DNA from: Mikania micrantha
Lineage: Eukaryota > Streptophyta > Magnoliopsida > Asterales > Asteraceae
Reading direction: 5' to 3'
Assembly: GCA_009363875.1 (NCBI GenBank)
Contig: CM018680.1
Span: 17,183,608-17,247,607 of the forward strand
Length of the DNA stretch: 64,000 nt
Made by a program: the position numbers and the translations under genes. Each line of letters opens with the position of its first letter. The stretch's first letter is position 1. The notes under the pieces were generated by a model. It was not told where the DNA came from, did no database searches, and saw nothing but the letters and a program-made list of their open reading frames with translations. Shown here one piece after another: positions 1-9,676 of the stretch.

Positions 1-2
1 GT

Positions 3-83
3 GGTCCAGAATTCACCTAGGGGCGGGAAGATCAGATGAAGCTTAAGTATCCACATTTATTCACTAGAGTTACTCCAAGTTGA
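3..83 (+). pseudogene. gypsy element A: C-terminal end of pol (chromodomain-like tail), truncated by window edge
   Basis: The frame from base 3 reads GPEFT, a stop, then GREDQMKLKYPHLFTRVTPS and a TGA at 81-83. This matches the tails of the pol genes of B (GPEFTWEREDQMKLKYPHLF) and C, the chromodomain-like end of Ty3/gypsy integrases. The Trp codon of TWERED is TAG here, so this copy is already broken. The rest of the element lies upstream of the window. Confidence 0.85.
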
Positions 84-107
84 ATTTTGGGACGAAATTC
101 CTTTAAC

Positions 108-117
108 TAGGAGAGAC
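108..117 (+). other. Polypurine tract of gypsy element A
   Basis: A purine-rich run (TAGGAGAGAC) lies directly before the LTR and 24 bases after the pol stop. It would prime plus-strand DNA synthesis. B and C have the matching tract CTAGGGGAGAC at the same place. Confidence 0.75.
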
Positions 118-385
118 TGTAACATCAATGTACTTCAGGTTGTCCGTACATATGTACGACTGTACTGTTACGACCTGATGTGATAATTATATATGATAAT
201 TAATTATTGGGTGTTATTATTGATACTGGTATACATATTATTCCATGCACAAACCATGGGAAGTTTAGTTGTGATACAACTAAACAGAACCAGAGAGTTT
301 ATTGCAGTTACATTTCAGATGACATGGATTATTGGTTTTAATGGAAAGGAATTAGGAATTGGTTATTGTTGGGTTACTAAACATA

Positions 386-510
386 GTCAAGGACACATGG
401 TCAAGGTTTATCGAAATACCGGTGGGACGGTGGCTGGGGCAGTTGCGACTGACCCCTACATATGCCCTATACATATGCATATTTCGGTCTATCATGGATG
501 TGCCAGTGAT
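386..510 (+). repeat. Nested-hairpin module in LTR A
   Basis: An outer stem (TATCGAAATA pairing with TATTTCGGTCTA) encloses an inner hairpin GGGG-CAGT-TGCG-ACTG-A-CCCC, followed by ATATGCCCTATA. The same architecture recurs in the LTRs and leaders of B and C, with other stem sequences. The function is unknown. Confidence 0.65.
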
Positions 511-1095
511 ATGGTTTAGTGGGTTTTGGATTGGGATTTAAAATATTAAAGATAATTAAATAATGAAAAGGATATTGGAAAGATTTACGCGATAGTGAGA
601 TTACGATCACAACTTAAACGCGAATGTTATTTCAGAAATATTAACTTAATAATGTATTCGCGTGAGTGACGATTCACACGAATATAATTATTAAGAATAA
701 TATTCTGAAACGATGTTCCATAAATCGTAAATCGAATCGAAATACGATACGAGCGACGGATTCGAAAAGGTGACGACCTTTACGAATGCATACGTTAGTA
801 ACGAGCTTCGACGAGATAATTAAATCATATTAACTACATTAAATTATAAATGAAAATTTTAACGTTTATTAGGAATCACAACTTAAAACAAAATCGAATA
901 AATTACTTAATAAATAAATAATTTAACGTAAACGAATTCATCTTACGAACCGATTTAAATTAAAATCATTTTCATTAAAACAAAACATATTTAATTGAAA
1001 TGATTTATGTTTAAATATATTCAAGGGTTAAACCGAGTGTTTAATAACATTTAACGCGATAAAAACGAGACCGAGTACGCGGGGATCGACCGGGG

Positions 1096-1103
1096 TATAA
1101 AAA
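1096..1103 (+). promoter_or_regulatory. TATA box of LTR A
   Basis: TATAAAAA follows a GC-rich stretch (GATCGACCGGGG) and precedes a pyrimidine-rich CT repeat. This is the likely U3/R boundary. The corresponding TATA boxes of B (about 15914-15922) and C (36859-36868) also sit several hundred bases before the array of GGTTCG-type motifs. Confidence 0.65.
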
Positions 1104-1499
1104 CCCACTCTTTCTTCTTATTCTTCATTTACAAGACACACTCTCTCTCTCTCTACACCATAATTTTCGCCACCTTCTCTCTCTAAAACTTCTCTCTAGC
1201 CTAACTTCTTCATTCCATGTCGGATTCACGAAATCTTGGTGCCTAGACGACCGCATAATCGAGAGGAACAAGAAGATACGAAGAAATCTAGCGTTTGGGC
1301 ACGATTGGAAGGTAAACCGAGCATTTTACTTTTAATTTTATTCATTTTAAATAACCGGGTACCTTCATCTTGTTTGTATATGTATTGTAACTATACAACC
1401 CTAAAACGAGTGTATGAGAGCTAGAGGGAACCATAGTCACGATCCATGAGCATGTTAGGAGCCCAAGGATGAGGATAAAGAGGCTGGTCCTCGACTCAA

Positions 1500-2060
1500 C
1501 AGGGGGCCGAACCTGTTATCACTGGAGCCGAACCCTCCTTGGACGGGAAAAGAGGGTTGGCCGAACCATACAGGCCACCGAACCTTCTCCTCTCCAGGCA
1601 AACCTAAGGGCAATAAACCTATGCCTCTATGATGCAGCGAACCTTAGATGGGCTGGAATTGAGGAAGACGAACCTTGTTCCACGAGCCATGGCGGCCGAG
1701 CCTTACCATGACACGAACCTGCATGTTGTTATCAATCGTAAGAGCCTAACCCTAATGCATACTAGGCGAACCTAATTGGCTCACAAACCTAAGGATAATG
1801 CCGAACCTTAGATGCCACCTAGTTAGATCAAACGAACCTATGAGTAGCAGGACCGAACCCTTCTTTGAACTGACCTGAGAGGTGTAAACAAACCACATGG
1901 CCGAACCTTTGTGAGACAAAGCTGATAGCGAACCTTGGATCAACACACTTTTGGCCGAACCTATTAGATGCTAGACGAACCTTAGTATTGGCTGAACCTA
2001 AAGGTAGAGGGGCAATAGGTTCGCTGGAATCTAGGTGAACAAGAACCAAAATGTCGAACA
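1500..2060 (+). repeat. CGAACCT motif array in LTR A
   Basis: About 15 copies of (C/G/A)CGAACC(T/C) occur at irregular spacing in about 550 bp, downstream of the TATA box. The reverse complement, GGTTCG, forms the same kind of tract in B and C. Open frames across it are products of the repeat and show no gene features. Confidence 0.8.
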
Positions 2061-2568
2061 ATGGTAATGGGTAGCCAAAGATTATTGAGAACTCAACCAT
2101 AATTGTGCATGCATGAGAATTTTTGGAGTTTTCACCTTCCTTAATGATAACCACTTTAAATTATAATATTTTGTATAAGGAGAACATGTATGAGAATGAT
2201 ATAAATATAATCTGTTAAATCTCGAACTTGATGTTATATAATTTAGGTTAAGGTGGCTGATAAGATCGATCATGCGTGTACGTGTTAATGTATATATATG
2301 ATTAAAGTCATCACCTTGAAATATATACATGTATCAATGGGAACACACATAAGATAACCCAATGGGTTATCATTATTAAATGATTTAAACCGACAAGTTA
2401 AATTACATATTAATAATGATTAATTATAAATTCTTTAGCGGTTTATTGTAAATTGGCTAAAATAAACTAAGTTAGTAAAATACTACTGAGTCGAAAGGAA
2501 ATCTAAATGGACATTTAATTGAAGTGAAATACATATGCTTATAAACACGAACACGATTATAATTACAG

Positions 2569-2639
2569 GTTGTTGAGTTGTTTCTGATTTCATATACGTG
2601 AGCGTGCGTTCTACACAAACATTGATTCAAAGGACTCAG
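2569..2639 (+). other. Candidate 71-nt non-coding exon inside LTR A
   Basis: The block is preceded by ATAATTACAG (acceptor-like) and ends CTCAG before GTGAGT, a consensus donor. The homologous block in B is also exactly 71 nt (14500-14570 and 24073-24143) with the same flanking signals. A possible upstream donor is GAAG|GTAAAC at 1311/1312, and a possible downstream acceptor is ATGTTTCAG at 3333. Splicing is inferred. Confidence 0.45.
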
Positions 2640-2817
2640 GTGAGTTCTCATAACCTCCTTTTAAAACTATTTTGTTTTTAAACTCAAAGGTGGAACATGT
2701 ATACCAATTTAAATATTATTTTGATAACACATAGATGATACTTGGATTATCAATATAAAATTCATATTAATGGATTATTATTGATTATTGATTGAGATGG
2801 ATTATTACTTACCCGTG

Positions 2818-3030
2818 AGTCATTGTTGGTTGAGTTGACTTAGGTCCTCCGCGATGATTGAGTTACTGTTGGTGAGTTGACTAACGTCCTTCTCAGTGAT
2901 TTCACTGTTGGTTGAGTTGACTGCGGTCATCCGCAGTGCACGAAGACACTTATAGGAATATCGTTGATTGAGTTGACTGCGGCCCTCCGCTATGATTCCG
3001 CCATTGATTGAGGTCCTCCGCGGTAACTTA
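2818..3030 (+). repeat. Tandem repeat (GTTGACTGCGGTCCTCCGC type) in LTR A
   Basis: Four or five imperfect copies of a roughly 60-bp unit built on GTTGAGTTGACTGCGGTCCTCCGC occur here. Some copies contain a short TGCGG/CCGCA hairpin. The LTR of B has a shorter relative at about 14200-14345. Both lie between the GTGAGT donor-like site and the terminal acceptor-like site. Confidence 0.7.
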
Positions 3031-3623
3031 TATTGGTATGATTAGGATGAATGATGCTTATTGAATTGATGAGATTGGTTAAATATATGTGGATAATTAT
3101 TTGTGATTATTGTGTATGTGATTACTTGGAATGTTTGAATGTTATGGTTGTTGGATTTTGGGCAGAATTGGATTATTTCGCAGGTGCACATGTGGATTCT
3201 CTTGGGAAATTATAAACTTTTATAAACCCTTTTATAAACTTTCATAAACATTTTATAAACGTTTTAATACATAAAAACTTATGATTTCTCACCAACTACT
3301 TTGTAGTTGACACTTTATTTTTACATGTTTCAGGGAACGAGAAATAGGTAGGGCAGGATAGCTCTACATTCTTTTGGACATCATCACGAATGATCTTGGA
3401 CTTAGCTATAATAACTAAAATTCTGGAGATTAGAATTTAGTTAGTTAGCTAAATATTTTGTGTATTTTGATGTAACTAATTCATGATGAACATGATTTTT
3501 GTGTAATTAATTTGGTTGATTAATTGATATGTGATGATTTAAATTAAATGCCCACGAGCTTATGAACAATCTACACATCCCTCGTGGCATCCCGACGTTT
3601 CCGTCATCGGTCGGGGTGTTACA

Positions 3624-4810
3624 TGTACGTTCACGTAGAGGATGTTGAGAGCTTCGCGTGGATACCAAATTTGAAGAATTTGGCCAAGAAATGAAGAAGA
3701 GATCGTGGATACCAAATTTGAAGAATTTGGCCAAGAAATGAAGAAGAGATGGTGATTTTAATGTGGGTTTTCTAGTGAAAACTCAAAACCGGGAATAATG
3801 AAAAATTCACCTTCCTCAGAAACTTCTCAAAGATTCCGGCCGATTTAGCTCGAACTAGCTCCGATCCCTTGTACTACAAGCTTCCTCTCATCGAGATGAT
3901 CGTTTCGATATATTATATACGCGATTTTGTGAAGGAACGAAGAAGTTATGGTTGAATTTGTAATGGTTTTCTAGTGTGAGAAACCATGGACGGGTTTCAG
4001 AGTGAGAGAGAGATATGGCTGAAATCAAATGAAGAAAAAGGAATAAGGTTTTTATACCCCTAGTGGTTCCCTGCGTGTTCGGTCTCGCTCGGTGTCGTTT
4101 TCGCGTATTTTTACGTACGCGATATTCCGATTACGAAAATGGATATTTTTAATTGTACATTAGATTTCTTGGATTATTTTGATGAGTTTCAAAATTGTAA
4201 AATGTAAAATATTGTATTTTACTTATTTTTATTGTTTCGTTCGTGATCTGACCGTTAAATCTCGTTATTTGGTTACGTAACGTTAATTACGTATTGTTTT
4301 AGTAAAATAGTTTTATAAAAAAAATTTTAGGTAGTAATTCCTAATAAATATTATTTTTATTTTTTTAACGATCGAAATCGTTTATTTTTGCCATTTCGTC
4401 AGAAAACGTAACTTAAGCGCGTTTTCGTACCGATCGCTAACTGTACGAATACGATCATACGTTTCACTTTCTAATTTGGTTTTCTACTTGTCAGTTGTCG
4501 TTCAGAACGTTAAACTCACAGATATGTTTGTGTGAATCGTCAGATGAATTCTTTGTATATTTCGTGAGGTTCTCAAAAACAGTGCCTCAATACGTCTAGA
4601 GAGCACGTATCGGGAATCCAGCCCTAGAACAGTACAAAATACGTCTATATATACTATTCTAGGAGTACTCGAACCCTATACACGAAAATGGTTCGAGTAC
4701 TTGAAAGTTCTAGGTACATGAAAATCGTTGTACATGAAAATAACTAAAATCAGGTCTTCAGCTCGTCTCTGGTTGACTTTGTCAGTCTTCGTCTTTGGTT
4801 GGGCTTTACA
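3624..4810 (-). mobile_element. LTR fragment K (minus strand), interrupted by element A
   Basis: Read on the minus strand it begins TGTAAAGCCCAACC (a TG-type LTR start at 4810) and has a TATA box at about 4051-4062 (GGGGTATAAAAACC). It shares TTGAGAGCTTCGCGTGGA with the LTR of C. It stops where LTR A begins, so A appears to have inserted into it and the other half lies to the left of the window. Confidence 0.65.
3658..3751. repeat. Perfect 47-bp tandem duplication in LTR K
   Basis: A unit starting GTGGATACCAAATTTG occurs twice back to back (3658-3704 and 3705-3751), differing only in its last base. The near identity suggests recent slippage or unequal exchange. Confidence 0.9.
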
Positions 4811-4949
4811 AAAGTTTTACTTTCATTAACATTGTTGTATATATGTCACCTCCTGATAAATTAGGTATTTCATTTTTTTTAACATCAATTAAACTAGTTA
4901 AGCTTCAATAGCATCCCAACATCGTCTTGGAAAAACGTTAGCCCGATGC

Positions 4950-5812
4950 TAGGGGTGTTCATTGGTTCTGTTCGGTTTCAAAAAAGAAACTCCTATCCGT
5001 TAACCGAACCGAACAGAATTCAATAAGGGGTTATCTGAATTGAATTCGGTTCGATTTCGATTAAAACCGAACAAACCGAATTCAACGAACTTCAATCAAA
5101 TTCATTTTTTTCAAAATTTTTGTTTCCTATTGGAAAGAGCTGCAAATGATCTTCCACATTATTTATATAGGTTGTATACACACACAAGTATCGCACGTAC
5201 CTCAGAGTAAGCAAAGACAATACACAAAGATAGATCAAGAAACAAAAACCATAATCCAAAGCTCAAACTGTAGATCTAAAATATTAGGGCAAAATGAAAG
5301 TGATAAAATTACTAACCTGAGTGGAGGACTAGAGTTGCGAGTAAGCTGAGCAAAGGAACGGAGGCGCGAATCACCGGAGAAGGAGAGAAGCTGGAGTCTT
5401 GCTGCGGGCGAGATTGGCGGCGATAGACGAACTCTGAGGCACTGAAGGAGAGAAGCCGGAGTCTTGATGGAGGCACGATCGGAGTGGAGTGGAGGCTGGT
5501 AGAGAGGGAGGTGTGAATCGTGATTGTCTGAGGCAACGAAACCATGAACTACTGAACTTTGAGGATAGAAGAATAGGGTTTAATTTTAATTAAGCTTATA
5601 ATATATATACAAAAAATAATATATCTAATTACATATCGGTTTAAACGGTTAACCATACAAACCGAATTCAAAAAAAAGTGTAACCGAAAACCGAATTCAG
5701 AATTCGGATACAGTTAGGAACCGAACCGAAAACCGAATTCAGAATTCGGTTCGGTTTTTTCGGTTACGGATACGGTTCAGATAACGGTTTTCGCTTATTC
5801 TGAACACCCCTA
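4950..5812. mobile_element. Non-autonomous hAT element with captured sequence
   Basis: The terminal inverted repeats are TAGGGGTGTTCA and TGAACACCCCTA, each continuing into CGGTT/AACCG-rich arms. The flanking 8-bp duplications are CCCGATGC (4942-4949) and CCCGACGC (5813-5820), one mismatch, as expected of hAT transposons. There is no transposase. The centre carries GC-richer gene-like DNA (5312-5545). The element at 8417-8880 shares ends and arms but lacks this insert. Confidence 0.85.
5312..5545 (-). pseudogene. Captured first-exon fragment inside the hAT element
   Basis: The minus strand reads ATG (MVSLPQTITIH...) for 77 codons of Ser/Pro/Leu-rich sequence. A splice donor CTCAG|GTTAGT lies at 5317/5316, close to the end of the frame, and an A/T-rich leader containing AAACCCTA precedes the ATG. 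The higher GC content and donor look like a host first exon picked up by the transposon (Pack-type capture). I do not recognise the parent gene. The N-terminus could be an organelle-targeting peptide, but that is a guess. Confidence 0.45.
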
Positions 5813-5820
5813 CCCGACGC

Positions 5821-6456
5821 ATTTAGCCTAAATTTTCATGAAAAACTTTCCAAGTGTACCATTTTCGTATTGTGTTTTCAAACATACGCTAAGTCTAATT
5901 CCTTTTCGGCATCCCAATACGGAGCTAAAATGATAGAATTTGTATCCGCACAAAATTTTTAGTAATCCATATATCTTTTATGACTAGTTAAAAATATATC
6001 TTTTAACATTTGTTTAAATTTACCTTTAGATTGTTCATTTGAGGAACCGCAAAATCATCGTACACAATCAATATGATGACATCTGCAACACATATAGTAT
6101 AAAAAAAAAACACAGTTATATATTGGTTGATTTAATTTATAATTACTTATTTGAGTTAGTATTACTTGAAGTATTATAAAAATTTATCTTCTAAGTTAAA
6201 AGTTTGAATTACACAATCTAACATGTAAATCAAATAATTTCCGTGTTTGGATATAGAGACATTTCAAATGAAATTGTTTGTTTCATCATTTGCCACATAT
6301 TTGGACTAATCCAATGCACGATTACACAAAATCTGATTCGAGCAACTCATGTGGTTCCGTCCAAACATATTTGTTGTTAAGTTAGCTGTGGTTTTGGATT
6401 TTTGAAACCCAATATTAATGTTTTTTTGACTTGATGCCAACATTTGTTTGCATCGA
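5821..6456. other. Intergenic, AT-rich, no gene seen
   Basis: There is no coding frame of substance and no clear repeat boundary. A short adenine run lies near 6101. Confidence 0.6.
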
Positions 6457-6470
6457 GGTTGAGATCTTTT

Positions 6471-6732
6471 TTTTTTTTTGAACAGCTAAACAAGTCCTCG
6501 GACTCAACAACCCACGCGCTGCGACCACAGACCGCTACCAACCCCCGGAAACATTTAAAGCCAGGCGTTGGCGAGTGCCGAATCGAGGAACCGCCACACC
6601 ATCTAGGAGGAAACTCACACTGAGAAAACCCCCTAGCTCACCCAGAACATTTTTTGCTCTAGACGAGACTCGAACCCAAGACCTCCCATTGCTGGTGGTC
6701 AAGAAGTACCACTAGGCTATAAGCCCAGTGAT
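6471..6732 (-). mobile_element. tRNA-derived SINE (minus strand)
   Basis: On the minus strand the tRNA-like head has an A-box-like TAGCCTAGTGGT and a B box GGTTCGAGTCTC. The body contains GGTTTTCTCAGTGTGAGTTT, and the element ends in a poly(A) tail (T run on the plus strand at about 6467-6479). A perfect 14-bp target duplication, GGTTGAGATCTTTT, flanks it at 6457-6470 and 6733-6746. Confidence 0.88.
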
Positions 6733-6928
6733 GGTTGAGATCTTTTAACATTTTATTTTAAAAAACGGATTGACATATGTTTTCAATTTATATAGAATTG
6801 AAATATATGCTAAAAATTATTACATAAAAATTGGGTGAGTTATAGTATAAGAATAAAAAGAAAGTTTCACAAACAAAAAGATCATAGCTTCAAATCTTGT
6901 CCACGTAGATATTTAATAAAGCCAACAT

Positions 6929-6948
6929 AAAAAAAAAAAAAAAAAAAA
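6929..6948. repeat. Poly(A) tract, possibly the tail of a degraded retroposon
   Basis: Twenty adenines follow a stretch containing GCTTCAAATCTTGTCC, which weakly resembles a pol III B box. No target duplication was found, so a SINE is only possible. Confidence 0.4.
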
Positions 6949-7144
6949 CAATTAAAATAATGCAAAAATTAATGTTTTAAGAATTGATTATGATGTGACA
7001 CAAATCATATATATCATTTATGAGAAGCAAATGATTAGAGTTTGTTGGGACACTTCATTCATGAATGACAATTTTTATTTGGTGCCATCTAAATTATAAA
7101 TACTCAATCTTCCTAATTGCAAAACCGTGATAATAGACTCCTTA

Positions 7145-7959
7145 GGCCACAAGGAGTCGTCTAGGAACTCCCCACTTTTCCCCGTTGCCACATCAGCGCC
7201 ACATCAGCTTTCCCCATTTTTTCCCACTTTTCCTCATTTTGCACGGTGTCGTCCCACTTTTCCCCATTTTCAAATCTTATTTTTAATTAATTATTTTAAC
7301 AATAAATAATAATAATAATAATATTAATAAAATAAAAAAAGATTCATTAAATTTAAAATAAATAAAAAGAATTCAAAAAAAAATACAACCAAAAAAAAAT
7401 ACAACCAAAAAAAAAAGAGTACAAAAAAAAAGAGTACAACCGATTGAATTGTTGTTGAGTGCCCGGTGAATATTGCAAATATGGAGGCGGGTTCATTGGA
7501 TCGTAGTAAAATGTTGGTTGATTCGGAGATGACATTTGTGGATGATACCCAGGTGTGTTGAACGAGTTCATTTGAGGCGTTTGAACATTTTTTTGAGGCG
7601 TTTGAACATTTTTTTGTCTTCGTTTTCTAAATTTCTTGGTTGACGACCCAACACGTGATGAACCTCTTTCCATTTTAGTTGAAAATTTTATAAATTTTAG
7701 TGTATAGATTGTAGAAGATGAGAGAAAAAAGTGTGAGATTTTGGTTGGTTTTTGAGTTGTTTAAATAGAAAAAAATTGGTTTTTTTTTTTTAAAAAAACT
7801 AACCGTTGTCAAACGGTTGGATATGGTTCCCCATTCGGCAAGAAACGGTGTGATGTCCCCAATTCACCCCACCCCACTTCCGGGGGGGTGGTGTTCCCAT
7901 TTTCTCCCGGACCGGGAAATGCCTCCCCGGCTCATCCCGAAGCCCCACTCCGAGTCCCC
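7145..7959. mobile_element. PIF/Harbinger-like non-autonomous element
   Basis: Both ends are flanked by TTA (7142-7144 and 7960-7962), the usual Harbinger target duplication. The ends are GC-rich and loosely inverted (GGCCACAAGGAGTCG against GGGGACTCGGAGTGG). Inside is the start of a protein typical of the Myb/SANT-like partner ORF of plant PIF elements. There is no transposase. The weak terminal repeats keep this below certainty. Confidence 0.5.
7353..7673 (-). pseudogene. N-terminal fragment of a PIF/Harbinger partner (Myb/SANT-like) ORF
   Basis: The frame starts with ATG (MERGSSRVGSSTKKFRKRRQ), has a basic stretch, a duplicated NVQTPQ hexapeptide, and a Pro/Tyr/Gln-rich region (NPPPYLQYSPGTQQQ). 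It then runs into low-complexity Phe/Tyr/Leu from a poly(A) stretch. Many plant Harbinger accessory proteins begin with such a Pro/Asn/Tyr-rich segment before a SANT domain. The SANT domain is absent, so this is a remnant. Confidence 0.45.
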
Positions 7960-8144
7960 TTATAATCTATAACATAGCCAAACGTCCGATCAATAGGAGA
8001 GTTCATTTTCAGATGCTAGTTTTTAATATCTGAATCCGAATCCTAAATTTTGGATATTCGAAATCAGAAAAAAATAATAAAAAATTTAGAAAATATATAT
8101 TTCGGATATCTGAAAATTATCCAAATATCCAAAAACAAACACCC

Positions 8145-8320
8145 TTGTTGATAGAGCATGAGACTTCTTGTAATCTCATGTTCTATCCTGACTCAATCTA
8201 GGGGCTTTACCACCATGGTGTGTTTCCGTTTAAATTGATGAGATATAAGTGTTGTGGTTGGTGTACGGGCTTTCTTTCGAAGTCGTGTCAATCAATTGAC
8301 TATTATTGTTTAAAAAAATA
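8145..8320 (+). repeat. Possible SINE-like sequence
   Basis: A tRNA-like start (GATAGAGCATGAGAC, then ATGTTCTATCCTG as a poor B box) is followed by a unique body and ends TTGTTT plus an adenine run. No target duplication was identified. It is offered as a weak candidate only. Confidence 0.25.
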
Positions 8321-8416
8321 TTATACTTGAGGTGATTTTATGTGTTTCATCGACCAGAAGAGAAGTTATATGAACTAATTAAACAATTAAATTCAGTGCA
8401 ACAAACTTGCATATGA

Positions 8417-8880
8417 TAGGGGTGTTCATCGGTTCGGTTAACAGTTTGTTCGGTTTATTCGGTTCGGTTTGTTCGGTTTTCAAAAAATTTCCCACCTAAC
8501 CGTTAACCGAACCGAACCGAATTCAAGATATGGTTATCCAAACCGAATTCAATTCGGTTCGGTTCAGTTATAACCGAATTCAACCGAACAAACCGAATAA
8601 ACCGAATTTAACCGAATAAACCGAATTCAACCATATATTATTAATAAAAATAATAAATTTAATTACGAATTCGGTTTAATCGGTTAACCGAATAAACCGA
8701 ACAAACCGAATTCAAAAAATATCTAAAACCGTTAACCGAACCGAAAACCGAATTCGGAATTCGGATACGGTTAGGAACCGAACTAAAAACCGAATTCAGA
8801 ATTCGGTTCGGTTTTTTTATGTTACGGATGCGGTTCGGTTATCGGTTTTAAACGGTTTTCAGTTTTTCTGAACACCCCTA
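8417..8880. mobile_element. hAT-type MITE, 464 bp, perfect 8-bp target duplication
   Basis: TAGGGGTGTTCATCGGTTCGG at the left mirrors TGAACACCCCTA at the right. The interior is rich in AACCGAATTC and CGGTTCGG so that the halves can fold back. GCATATGA flanks it exactly on both sides (8409-8416 and 8881-8888). It is the same family as 4950-5812 without captured DNA. Confidence 0.92.
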
Positions 8881-8888
8881 GCATATGA

Positions 8889-9676
8889 TGTACTAATCAC
8901 TCATATTGCGTTAAAGAAATTATAACAAGTAGAAGTAACAAGAATAAAACATTATTAATAACCTTTTTCAATTAATTGATGCAACTTGAATCACAATCAC
9001 TTCTCACACAAATGTGTACCCATATTTTGGACAGATGCATGATTGATGTCGTATTTCCAATTTTAATTATTAATCCAAAATGGCATTTATGTCATCATCT
9101 TAATTGTTTTCAAACGAAAAGATGGAAATTGATGACTATGCTATATATATTATAGAGAAAATATTTTTACCTACAAAAAGAATAAACAATAAAAAAAAAT
9201 TTTAAACACTATGGAAAAAGGTTATTAAAGTATTGCTTTTACTAACATTAATGCTCGGGTAAAAACATATATATGTTATAAAAGTTATATAAAAAAAATA
9301 AATAATAATTAGTAATGATGATATAATAATTATAATTCGATTTAACGATTTAGTTAATAATAAACAAAATTTAAATCAAAAATTTGTAGATAAAAACTGA
9401 AACAAATTATTAATCGTTATCTAAGATTATGAAGTTTATTAAAATGTTGAATCATCTTTATGGCATCGATCTAATATCATTGTTAAACGTATTTTTTAAT
9501 GGTAATTAAATATTAACAGTTACTAGTTATTTATTTATTAATTATAATAAATAAATAAATTTTTGACAAATATCCCTTGACGCAATCAAATGGGCACTTA
9601 AAAAGGTTTCATCTCGCGTTCAAAAACATCCTCTTGCACCGTGGTGCGTACGTTAATACAACTAGCGGTGTCAAAA
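8889..9676. promoter_or_regulatory. Upstream region of the RING-H2 gene
   Basis: About 790 bp of AT-rich DNA, much of it T/A runs, precedes the gene. A TTGACG core (W-box-like, not the full TTGACC/T) occurs near 9578. No convincing TATA box or transcription start can be named. Confidence 0.3.

Larger units (their letters stand above)
118..3623 (+). mobile_element. 3' LTR of gypsy element A (long LTR, about 3.5 kb)
   Basis: The LTR starts TGTAACATCAATG and ends GGTCGGGGTGTTACA (TG...CA ends). It is homologous to the LTR of B, seen from opposite strands: both ends, the nested-hairpin module, the repeat tract and the exon-like block align. A TATA box lies at 1096-1103 and a CT-rich run follows at about 1139. 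The 5' LTR is outside the window, so the target duplication cannot be tested; the five bases after the LTR are TGTAC. The insertion is inside another LTR (3624-4810). Confidence 0.88.

Noticed and set aside
1500..2060. Irregular repeat array that might be taken for a CRISPR or satellite
   Set aside because: Spacing is irregular, the unit is only 6-8 bp, and this is plant DNA inside an LTR.
6471..6732. tRNA gene
   Set aside because: A and B boxes are present but no cloverleaf; the body, poly(A) tail and target duplication show a SINE. The same holds for 10613, 32333 and 32770.
7127..7309. 60-codon frame rich in Pro/Phe/His
   Set aside because: It is the repetitive TTTCCCCACTTTTCC stretch at the end of the Harbinger-like element, not a gene.
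9641..9676. Upstream extension of the RING-H2 gene (12 codons)
   Set aside because: It would begin at GTG; the first ATG at 9677 gives a membrane helix immediately and fits the family.
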